Source: DATJFQ01 sp035492775 (lineage in GTDB: Bacteria; Acidobacteriota; Vicinamibacteria; Vicinamibacterales; 2-12-FULL-66-21). Taken from it: 64,000 nucleotides of DNA. Location: the NCBI GenBank assembly GCA_035492775.1, contig DATJIW010000051.1:1-64000 (forward strand), given 5' to 3'. The position numbers and the translations under genes were made by a program. The notes under the pieces are model-generated. The model saw only the letters and a list, made by a program, of their open reading frames with translations, did no database searches and had not been told where the DNA came from. Shown here piece by piece: positions 44,401 to 51,493 of this stretch (position 1 is the stretch's first letter; every line of letters begins with the position of its first letter).

Positions 44401-45324
44401 ATGGAGGGACCGATCGTCACTGCCGACCACGTCTCGAAGTGGTACGGCCAGATCATCGGGCTGAACGACGTCACGGTCAGCGTGCCGGCCGGCATCACCG
44501 GACTGCTCGGGCCGAACGGCGCCGGCAAGTCGACGTTCATGAAGCTGATCACGGGTCAGCTGCGTCCCAGTCAGGGCACCGTGCGCGTGCTCGGCGAGCC
44601 GATCTGGGGCAATCCGAGCCTCTTCTTCCGGATCGGATTCTGCGCGGAGCAGGACGCGTTCTACGATCGGATGACCGGTCTCGAATGGGTGAGGGCGCTC
44701 GTCAGCCTGAACGGCCTCGACGAACAGGCCGCCGATGCCGCGGCGCGGCGCGCGCTCGAAGCCGTGGAGTTGACCGACGCGGCCGACAAGAAAATCGGCG
44801 CGTACAGCAAGGGCATGCGCCAGCGGGTCAAGATGGCGCAGGCGCTCGCGCACGATCCACAGCTCCTCATTCTCGACGAACCACTGTCCGGAATGGACCC
44901 GCTGATGCGGCGGAAAACGATCCGCCTCATTCGCGACTGGGGCCGCGCGGGAAAGAGCATCCTCGTCTCGAGCCACATCCTGCACGAGATCGAGTCGATG
45001 ACGTCGAACATCCTCCTCATCAACAACGGCCGCATTCTCGCGGAAGGCGACGTCCACCAGATCCGCGACCTGATCGACGAGCATCCGCACACGGTATTCG
45101 TGCGGGCGCACGACCCGCGACGTCTGGCGCGCCAGTTCCTCGAAGGCGACGATGTGTTGAGCATGCGGTTCGAGACCGACGCGGTCGTCGTGGAAACCGG
45201 AAAGCCCGACGCCTTCTACTCACGCCTGACCGACATGGCGGCGAGCGGCGAGTATGGCGCGATCGAAGAGGTCACGTCGCCCGACGATAACCTGCAGGCG
45301 GTGTTCCAGTACCTGGTGAAGTAG
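44401..45324 (+). CDS. ABC-2 transporter ATP-binding protein (second)
   Basis: 307 residues with Walker A GPNGAGKST, signature YSKGMRQRVKMAQAL, Walker B LLILDEPLSGMDP and H-loop VSSHILHEIESM. It is a paralogue of the ATPase 0.9 kb upstream, arranged ATPase-permease-ATPase-permease, so the four genes may form one heteromeric exporter or two related ones. ATG abuts the previous stop. Confidence 0.9.
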   Translation: MEGPIVTADHVSKWYGQIIGLNDVTVSVPAGITGLLGPNGAGKSTFMKLITGQLRPSQGTVRVLGEPIWGNPSLFFRIGFCAEQDAFYDRMTGLEWVRALVSLNGLDEQAADAAARRALEAVELTDAADKKIGAYSKGMRQRVKMAQALAHDPQLLILDEPLSGMDPLMRRKTIRLIRDWGRAGKSILVSSHILHEIESMTSNILLINNGRILAEGDVHQIRDLIDEHPHTVFVRAHDPRRLARQFLEGDDVLSMRFETDAVVVETGKPDAFYSRLTDMAASGEYGAIEEVTSPDDNLQAVFQYLVK

Positions 45325-45357
45325 GCAGATTCCAGAATGCACGCGATGGAGAACAGA

Positions 45358-46185
45358 ATGACCCCGCAGGCACCCGGGTACCTTCCGTCGGCGCTGCGCG
45401 TGTTCGACATGTCGACAGGCGAGATGCTCTGGTCCCGCCGGACGATTTTCATGGCGCTCATCGTCGGCGCGCCGGTGCTCATCGCGCTCGTCGTTCGCCT
45501 GGTGTTCGCGCTCGGCGCACCGAGCCCGACGGTCAATGGCACCGTGATGGCGGGTCCCGCGATCTTCGGGCTGATGATCTGGATCTTTTATCTCCGGTTC
45601 ATCGTGCCGGTCCTGGGCGTGTTCTACGGGACGTCGCTCATCGCCGATGAAGTCGAGGACAAGACCATCACGTACCTGTTTTCGCGGCCGATCCCTCGCG
45701 GCTCGGTGCTCCTCGGCAAATACCTCGCGTATCTCGCGTGCACCGTCTTCGTCGTGCTGCCGTCGGTCATCATCGTCTATCTCTGCATCACGCCGGTGCG
45801 CGGCAGCCTGGGCGGGTCCTTCATCGATCTCGTCAAGGACCTCGTGCTCCTCGGGATCGGGCTGGCGGCCTACGGGGCGGTGTTCGCGTTCATCGGCGCG
45901 AAATTCAAGCGCCCGCTGCTCATCGGCCTGATCTTCGTCTTCGGCTGGGAGCAAGCCGCGCTCGCGTTCCCGGGGTACATGAAGCAGTTCACCGTCGCGT
46001 ACTACCTGCAGGCGCTGGTTCCGCACGCGATGCCGAACGACGGCATCATCAGCCTGGTCCAGAGCATCTTCCGCGAAACGCCGTCGTTGTCCGTCAGTCT
46101 CTTCGCCCTGGCCGTCATCGTGGTCGGCTTCCTTGCCCTTGCGGCCGCCGTTGTCGAACGCCGGGAGTACGTGCTCGAGCAGTGA
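45358..46185 (+). CDS. ABC-2 transporter permease (second)
   Basis: 275 residues with six membrane helices; YGTSLIADEVEDKTITYLFSRPIPRG (split motif) is the ABC-2 intracellular loop. GGAGA at 45348-45352, five bases before the ATG at 45358, favours this start over two upstream Mets. Last gene of the ABC cluster. Confidence 0.86.
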   Translation: MTPQAPGYLPSALRVFDMSTGEMLWSRRTIFMALIVGAPVLIALVVRLVFALGAPSPTVNGTVMAGPAIFGLMIWIFYLRFIVPVLGVFYGTSLIADEVEDKTITYLFSRPIPRGSVLLGKYLAYLACTVFVVLPSVIIVYLCITPVRGSLGGSFIDLVKDLVLLGIGLAAYGAVFAFIGAKFKRPLLIGLIFVFGWEQAALAFPGYMKQFTVAYYLQALVPHAMPNDGIISLVQSIFRETPSLSVSLFALAVIVVGFLALAAAVVERREYVLEQ

Positions 46186-46202
46186 ACTGTCCGGTTTCGG
46201 AC

Positions 46203-46249
46203 ACCGACCGACCGGTGGTGGAACTTTTTACCCGGTCGATCGGTATAAT
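46203..46249 (+). promoter_or_regulatory. palindromic operator over a promoter (TetR-like site)
   Basis: Arms ACCGACCGACCGGT (46203-46216) and CCCGGTCGATCGGT (46231-46244) are reverse complements at 12 of 14 positions; each half is itself nearly palindromic around ACCGG, as in many TetR-family operators. The right arm abuts TATAAT (46244-46249); GGAACT (46220-46225) lies between the arms as a possible -35. A bound repressor would block transcription of the gene at 46268. No regulator gene is adjacent. Confidence 0.6.
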
Positions 46250-46267
46250 CCTCTTAGAGGACTTCGG

Positions 46268-47278
46268 ATGACGAAGAAGACTCGATATTTCCTGGCTGGC
46301 TCGGCCGCGATCATTGTCGCGGGCCTCACGACCGGCCTCATTGCGTTCAAACTCGGTGGACCGGCGCTGTTTGCGTCCCGAACGGGTCCCGCGGAACTGA
46401 GTTATGTCCCGGCCGATGCCGGCGTCGTCGCCTTCGCAAACGTTCGCGAGGTGATGGACTCCGAACTCCGCCAGCAGCTGAAACAGGCGCTCCCGGTGGC
46501 GGATCACGCCAACGGGCAGAAGGAGTTCCAGGAGGAAACCGGCATCGACATCGAGCACGACATCGACCACGTCGTTGCGGCCATGACGTCGGTGGGACCC
46601 AACGACGCCCATGGCCTCGTCGTCGCCCGCGGCCGCTTCAACAACACGCAGCTCGAAACTCTCGCCCGGAACCACGGCGGCGTCGTCGAGGACTACAAGG
46701 GCAAGCGGCTCGTCACCGTCACCGAACATCACGACGGATCTTCCGATTCCAGCAACGTTCGCGGCGTCCACTCGATTACCCTGGCGTTTCTCGAGTCCGG
46801 CCTCGTCGGTATCGGCAGCGAGGACGCGATCAAGACCGCGATCGACGCGCAGCTTTCCGCCCACAGCATCACGAGCAATGACGAGATGATGGAGCTCGTC
46901 TCCCAGATCGACTCCGGCAACAACGCCTGGGCGGTCGGCCGTTTCGATGCGATCGCAAATCACGCAAAGCTGCCGCAGGACATTCAGAGCCGGATCCCCG
47001 CCGTCAAGACTTTCGCGGTGATGGCCCACATCGACGGCGGCTTGAGCGGGACGGTTCGCGCCGAGGCGCGCGACGATCAGTCGGCGGAGAACCTCCGCCA
47101 GGTCATCAACGGCCTGCTCGCGCTCGGACGCATGCAGGGGCAGAACGACCCGAAGGTCGCGGCGATGATGCAGTCACTGCAGACCTCCGGGACCGGAAAA
47201 ACGGTTGCCGTCTCGTTTGCCGTCCCCGCCGAGCTCCTTCAGATGATGGCCAAGGCCCACCACGCCGAGGAGAGATAG
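46268..47278 (+). CDS. hypothetical membrane-anchored or exported protein (DUF3352-like)
   Basis: 336 residues. The ATG at 46268 has AGAGGAC six bases upstream and an N-terminus with a positively charged patch and a hydrophobic helix (FLAGSAAIIVAGLTTGLIAF), a signal anchor. The mature part carries LSYVPADAGVVAFANVRE, LVVARGRFN and LVGIGSEDAIKTAID, reminiscent of DUF3352-type proteins that begin with a statement about P-A-D-A and have a two-domain beta/alpha fold. Function unknown. The upstream palindrome suggests tight regulation. Confidence 0.7.
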   Translation: MTKKTRYFLAGSAAIIVAGLTTGLIAFKLGGPALFASRTGPAELSYVPADAGVVAFANVREVMDSELRQQLKQALPVADHANGQKEFQEETGIDIEHDIDHVVAAMTSVGPNDAHGLVVARGRFNNTQLETLARNHGGVVEDYKGKRLVTVTEHHDGSSDSSNVRGVHSITLAFLESGLVGIGSEDAIKTAIDAQLSAHSITSNDEMMELVSQIDSGNNAWAVGRFDAIANHAKLPQDIQSRIPAVKTFAVMAHIDGGLSGTVRAEARDDQSAENLRQVINGLLALGRMQGQNDPKVAAMMQSLQTSGTGKTVAVSFAVPAELLQMMAKAHHAEER

Positions 47279-47280
47279 TC

Positions 47281-47372
47281 AGAATTGGTGAGGTGGTGAG
47301 TTCGTGAATTGGTGAATTGATCATTTGATGATTTAATTCACCAGCCCACGATTCACCAGTTCACCAATCGCC
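47281..47372. repeat. GGTGAATT micro-repeat with inverted copies
   Basis: Words like GGTGAG, GGTGAATT and their complements TTCACCA fill the gap. TTGGTGAATT (47309-47318) pairs with AATTCACCA (47335-47343); further copies lie on both sides. The same word recurs at 49208-49261 and weakly at 61505-61550. Confidence 0.75.
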
Positions 47373-47774
47373 GTGTCCGACCTCGTTTTCTTCTACGGCA
47401 CGCTCATGGCCGGCTTCGACCGGCGGCGGCGGGCCGGCATCGACGACAAGCTGCACTACATCGGCCGCGGCGCGATCCAGGGTGCGCTGTTCGACCTGGG
47501 GCTGTATCCGGCCGCCGTGCCCGGGCCTGACGGCCACGTGTGGGGCGAAGTCTACGAGATGACCGATCCGTCGGCCGTGCTGCCGGCGCTGGACGCCATC
47601 GAAGGCTACCGGGAAGACGATCCGGATCGGAGCCTCTACACGCGGTCGCGCGCGCCGGTCCTCCTTCCAGACTCGACGATCGCGGACGCGTGGGTCTACT
47701 TCTACAACGCGCCGCTCGGCCGGGCGCCGCGCATCCCGTCAGGCGATTACCTCGAACACGTCAAGGTGCGATGA
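47373..47774 (+). CDS. gamma-glutamylcyclotransferase-like (AIG2/GGCT) protein
   Basis: 133 residues with the family signature VFFYGTLM near the N-terminus, GLYPAAVPGPDGHVWGEVYE, the catalytic Glu region ALDAIEGYREDDPDRSLY and a final AWVYFYN. The fold converts gamma-glutamyl compounds to 5-oxoproline; for bacterial members the true substrate is usually unknown. GTG start. The next gene's ATG overlaps the stop (ATGA). Confidence 0.88.
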   Translation: MSDLVFFYGTLMAGFDRRRRAGIDDKLHYIGRGAIQGALFDLGLYPAAVPGPDGHVWGEVYEMTDPSAVLPALDAIEGYREDDPDRSLYTRSRAPVLLPDSTIADAWVYFYNAPLGRAPRIPSGDYLEHVKVR

Positions 47775-49207
47775 CTCGACAGCGGCCCCCGATTCTTCTT
47801 GCGACCATTGCGGCAGTTCTCTTCTACGCGCCAGCCGGGATGGGGTCGCCGCAGTCAGCGGCGTCGCCGTCGACGGCTGCTCTCGATCCACGCATCGAAA
47901 AGCTCGTCGCGTCGGTTTCGGAGGAGCGGCTCCAGCAGCTGCTCCAGAAGCTGGTCTCTTTCGGGACGCGCAATACCCTCTCCGATGCGGCGTCGACGAC
48001 CCGCGGCATTGGCGCGGCGCGCCAGTGGATCTACGACGAACTGACGCGCACGAGTCCCCGCCTGCAGGTCAGTTTCGACACGTATCAGATTCCCGCGCAC
48101 GGGCGGATCACGCGCGACGTCGAACTGCGCAACGTGATGGCCGTCCTGCCGGGAAAGTCGCCGCGGCGCATCTACGTGAGCGGTCACTACGACTCGCTGA
48201 ACCTCGGCAGCGCCGGACAGCTTGCCGGCAACCAGGGCATCCGCGGATCGGCTGCGCCGCAGCAGGAGCGGCCAGGCGCGCGCCCGCAAGCGCCGGGCGA
48301 GGACACGCCTTCGCAGCGTCCGTCGGGGGATCCGCAGCAGCGTCCCGGCCAGGATTACAACATCGACGCGCCGGGCGCGAACGACGACGGCAGCGGAACG
48401 GTGCTGTCGATGGAGCTCGCACGGGTGTTCGCGCAGAGCGGGATCGAATTCGACGCGACGCTCGTGTTCATGACCGTCGCCGGCGAAGAGCAGGGAACGA
48501 TCGGATCCGGGGCGTACGCAAAGAAGGCCCGGGCTGAGCACATCCCGATTCAGGCGTGGTTCAACAACGACATCGTCGGCAACTCGCACGGCGGGGACGG
48601 CACCATCGACAGTGCGACGATTCGGATTTATTCAGAAGGGCCGGAGGATTCCCCCTCCCGCGAGCTGGCGATGTTCACCGAGCGCGTAGCGGCGGAGTAC
48701 GTGCCGTCGCACCGCGTCCGGTTGATGGCCCGGAAGGATCGATTCGGCCGCGGCGGCGATCACAACGCGCTCAACGCCGAGGGCTTTGCGGCGATCGGGT
48801 TCCGCGAATCACGCGAGAACTACTCGAAGCAGCACGGACCGGACGACACGATCGACGGCGTCGACTTCCCGTACCTGGCGCAGAACGCGCGCGTGAACGC
48901 CGCCGCCATGGCCACGCTGGCGCTCGCGCCTCCGCCGCCGGTCGTCACCAACGAGCGAGGCGCGCCGATGCTCGATCGGCGGCCCTCCGGCTACGACGCG
49001 CACCTGCGGTGGAACGCGTCGTCCGGCGCCGCCGGCTATCGGATCTTCTGGCGGGACGCATGGGACCCCGACTGGCAGCACGAGATGTATGTCGGGAACG
49101 TGACCGACTTCATCATGCCGCACGCGAACATCGACGATCAGGTGTTCGGCGTCGCAGCCGTCGACGCGCAGGGGCACGAGAGCACCGTCTCCGTGTACGC
49201 ACGCTGA
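47771..49207 (+). CDS. exported M28-family zinc aminopeptidase with linker insertion
   Basis: The 478-residue protein has a signal peptide (MTRQRPPILLATIAAVLFYA). The di-zinc peptidase ligands are His139 (SGHYDS), Asp205 (GANDDGSG), catalytic Glu239/Glu240 (AGEEQG), Asp267 (NNDIVG) and His331 (GGDHNAL). Between His139 and Asp205 there are 66 residues instead of the usual dozen or so; the extra part is Pro/Gln-rich (PQQERPGARPQAP and onward). A C-terminal fibronectin-III-like domain (about 400-478) follows. Translationally coupled to the cyclotransferase, which may take up its glutamyl products (inference). Confidence 0.9.
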   Translation: MTRQRPPILLATIAAVLFYAPAGMGSPQSAASPSTAALDPRIEKLVASVSEERLQQLLQKLVSFGTRNTLSDAASTTRGIGAARQWIYDELTRTSPRLQVSFDTYQIPAHGRITRDVELRNVMAVLPGKSPRRIYVSGHYDSLNLGSAGQLAGNQGIRGSAAPQQERPGARPQAPGEDTPSQRPSGDPQQRPGQDYNIDAPGANDDGSGTVLSMELARVFAQSGIEFDATLVFMTVAGEEQGTIGSGAYAKKARAEHIPIQAWFNNDIVGNSHGGDGTIDSATIRIYSEGPEDSPSRELAMFTERVAAEYVPSHRVRLMARKDRFGRGGDHNALNAEGFAAIGFRESRENYSKQHGPDDTIDGVDFPYLAQNARVNAAAMATLALAPPPPVVTNERGAPMLDRRPSGYDAHLRWNASSGAAGYRIFWRDAWDPDWQHEMYVGNVTDFIMPHANIDDQVFGVAAVDAQGHESTVSVYAR

Positions 49208-49261
49208 GAATTGGTGAATGGTGGTGATTCACGAACTCACCAATTCACCGATTCTGCCGAT
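49208..49261. repeat. GAATTGGTGA inverted repeat between convergent genes
   Basis: GAATTGGTGA (49208-49217) and TCACCAATTC (49237-49246) pair perfectly over 10 bp. It lies exactly between two converging stops and may act as a bidirectional terminator; the word is shared with the block at 47281-47372. Confidence 0.75.
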
Positions 49262-49639
49262 TCACTCCGTAATCTCTGCGTCTATGATGGGCTTCACGCT
49301 CTGCATTTCCTTGAGAGCGTCGACGAATTCATTGATGGCTTTTGAGACGTACTCCGTCGGCTCGACGAACTCGACGCCCGTGCGATAGAGCGCGTCGGTG
49401 CCCTTGAGCTGAGCGATCTCCGAGTGCACGATCCGCCCCTTCACGATCAGCGAGCGTTCGCCGAACGACAGCCGGAAATCGTGCAGCGAGCCGATGTGCA
49501 GCGGAAAGCGCGTTTCGATGCGCGCGCCGGTGTGGCTCATGTCCAGTACGGTCATCGGCTGGAACAGCTGCACCTCCCCGTACAGCGATCCTACCGAGAC
49601 GCGGTCCAGATCCCGCTTGTTGTCGGGGTCGTCGTCCAT
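49262..49639 (-). CDS. PilZ-domain protein
   Basis: 125 residues. The c-di-GMP-binding motifs are present: RDLDR (RxxxR, Arg9 and Arg13) and DMSHTG (D/NxSxxG, 33-38), followed by a beta-barrel with GRIVHSE and YRTGVEFVEP and a C-terminal helix. It is a stand-alone effector, a third c-di-GMP component in the window after the GGDEF and HD-GYP proteins. ATG at 49639 is used; an alternative lies five codons upstream. Confidence 0.85.
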   Translation of the reverse strand: MDDDPDNKRDLDRVSVGSLYGEVQLFQPMTVLDMSHTGARIETRFPLHIGSLHDFRLSFGERSLIVKGRIVHSEIAQLKGTDALYRTGVEFVEPTEYVSKAINEFVDALKEMQSVKPIIDAEITE

Positions 49640-49678
49640 GTGAGCTGCCCGCATGTTACACGATCTAGAATCGGGAGT

Positions 49679-51187
49679 ATGGCGACGACAGCAACCGCGA
49701 CGGTCTATCACAACTACGTTGACGGCAAGTGGATTCCCTCAGGGTCCGGCCGCACGTTTGAAAACCGCAACCCTGCCGATACGAACGATCTGATCGGCAT
49801 CTTTCAGGAATCCACGCGCGATGACGTGCTCGCCGCGATCGCCGCAGCCGAGCGCGCGTATCGCTCGTGGCGGCTGGTGCCCGCGCCCGTGCGCGGTGAA
49901 ATCCTCTTCAAGGCCGCCCAGCTCTTCGCGGAGCGCAAGGAGCAATACGCGCGCGACATGACGCGCGAAATGGGCAAGGTCCTGAACGAGACGCGCGGCG
50001 ACGTTCAGGAAGCCATCGACATGACGTTCTACATGGCCGGCGAAGGACGGCGCCAGTTCGGCCAGACGGTGCCCTCCGAGCTGCGGAACAAGTTCGCCAT
50101 GTCCGTGCGCCAGCCGCTCGGCGTCTGTTCGATCATCACGCCCTGGAATTTTCCAATGGCGATTCCATCGTGGAAGATCATTCCGGCGCTGGTCTGCGGC
50201 AATACCGTTGTGTTCAAGCCCGCATCGCCGACGCCGCTGTCGGCGGTGAACTTCGTCCGGACGCTCATCGACGCCGGGGTGCCTGACGGCGTCGTGAACA
50301 TGGTCACCGGCGACGGACCGGAGGTGGGGACCCCGATGACGACGGACGACCGTGTCAAAGTCGTTTCGTTCACCGGCTCGACCCACGTCGGCCGCATCGT
50401 CAACCAGGCGGCGGCGCCGACGTTCAAGACCGTCCATCTCGAGATGGGCGGCAAGAACGTGATCATGATCATGGACGATGCGAACCTCGAGCTGGCGGTC
50501 GATGGCTGCCTGTGGGGAGGTTTCGGCACGACCGGCCAGCGGTGCACGGCGGCGAGCCGTGTGGTCGTCCACGAGAACGTGTATCGCAAGTTCGTCGACG
50601 CATTCGTCGCGCGGGCCAAATCGCTGCGCGTCGGCGACGGCCTGCGCGAGGACACCGAGATGGGGCCCTCCAACAGCGAATCGCAGCTCGGAACCGTGCA
50701 GAAGTACGTGCAGATCGGGCAGCAGGAAGGGGCCACGCTGATGACGGGCGGCCGTCGGCTCGAGAGCGGCGCGTACGCCAGGGGCTACTTCCACGAGCCG
50801 ACGGTATTCACCGATGTCGCCCCGACGATGCGGATTGCGACGGAGGAGATCTTCGGCCCGGTCGTGTCCGTGATCCCGGTGAAGTCGCTCGAGCAGGCAA
50901 TCGACGTCGGCAACAGCGTGCCCTACGGCCTCTCGGCATCGATCTACACGCAGGACATCAATCGCGCCTTCCAGGCGATGCGCGATCTTTACACCGGCAT
51001 CTTCTACGTCAACGCGCCGACCATCGGCGCGGAGGTGCACCTGCCGTTCGGCGGCACGAAGAACACCGGCAACGGCCATCGCGAAGCCGGCGTCGCGGCG
51101 CTCGAAGTGTTCTCGGAATGGAAGTCGATCTACGTCGATTTCAGCGGGCGGCTGCAGCGCGCGCAGATCGACGTGGAACAGGTATAG
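49679..51187 (+). CDS. NAD(P)-dependent aldehyde dehydrogenase
   Basis: 502 residues of the ALDH superfamily: ITPWNFPMAIPSWKIIPAL, KPASPTPLSA (cofactor), FTGSTHVGR, general base Glu255 in LEMGGKN, nucleophile Cys289 in GQRCTAA, and TEEIFGPVVSVI. It is closest in feel to ALDHs acting on semialdehydes (alpha-ketoglutaric or aminoadipic semialdehyde type); the substrate is uncertain. Divergent from the PilZ gene, with 39 bases between the two starts. Confidence 0.92.
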   Translation: MATTATATVYHNYVDGKWIPSGSGRTFENRNPADTNDLIGIFQESTRDDVLAAIAAAERAYRSWRLVPAPVRGEILFKAAQLFAERKEQYARDMTREMGKVLNETRGDVQEAIDMTFYMAGEGRRQFGQTVPSELRNKFAMSVRQPLGVCSIITPWNFPMAIPSWKIIPALVCGNTVVFKPASPTPLSAVNFVRTLIDAGVPDGVVNMVTGDGPEVGTPMTTDDRVKVVSFTGSTHVGRIVNQAAAPTFKTVHLEMGGKNVIMIMDDANLELAVDGCLWGGFGTTGQRCTAASRVVVHENVYRKFVDAFVARAKSLRVGDGLREDTEMGPSNSESQLGTVQKYVQIGQQEGATLMTGGRRLESGAYARGYFHEPTVFTDVAPTMRIATEEIFGPVVSVIPVKSLEQAIDVGNSVPYGLSASIYTQDINRAFQAMRDLYTGIFYVNAPTIGAEVHLPFGGTKNTGNGHREAGVAALEVFSEWKSIYVDFSGRLQRAQIDVEQV

Positions 51188-51212
51188 CTGAAGGCCTCGG
51201 AAACGTCGGTCG

Positions 51213-51448
51213 AGGCCACGGAGATCTTCACTAAGAGGCCACGGAGGCCACGGAGGGGCGGTCGTCCTGCCAGGCCGGCGCAGCCGGCCTGACGGAGGGG
51301 CGAAAGAGATTCAGGAAATGAGCCGCCCTTGATTCCTGCGCGGTTCATTTCCTGAATCTCTTTCGCCCCCCGCCGCGCGTTCCGCGCGGCAGGACGACCG
51401 CCCTCGCTGGCCGACTCTCCGTGTGCTTCGTGGCTCTTAGTAATCTCC
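51213..51448. mobile_element. nested palindromic element (MITE-like), no transposase
   Basis: This fills the 306-base gap. Three nested inverted pairs share one centre: outer imperfect arms GGAGATCTTCACTAAGAGG... (51220-51255) with 51417-51448; middle perfect 16-bp arms GGGCGGTCGTCCTGCC (51256-51271) with 51388-51403; inner perfect 25-bp arms (51297-51321 and 51345-51369). Small hairpins sit on each side at matching places (51271-51291 and 51372-51390). It has no open reading frame of substance. A piece of its outer arm recurs inside the RNase gene at 23312-23357. Confidence 0.75.
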
Positions 51449-51493
51449 ACCAGAGTGTGCTAAGCTCTTCCATCCCCGCAGCCTAGACCCCAG

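Noticed and set aside
51130..51450. 106-residue minus-strand frame through the palindromic element
   Set aside because: Composition follows the inverted repeats; it overlaps the end of the aldehyde dehydrogenase gene and has no domain.
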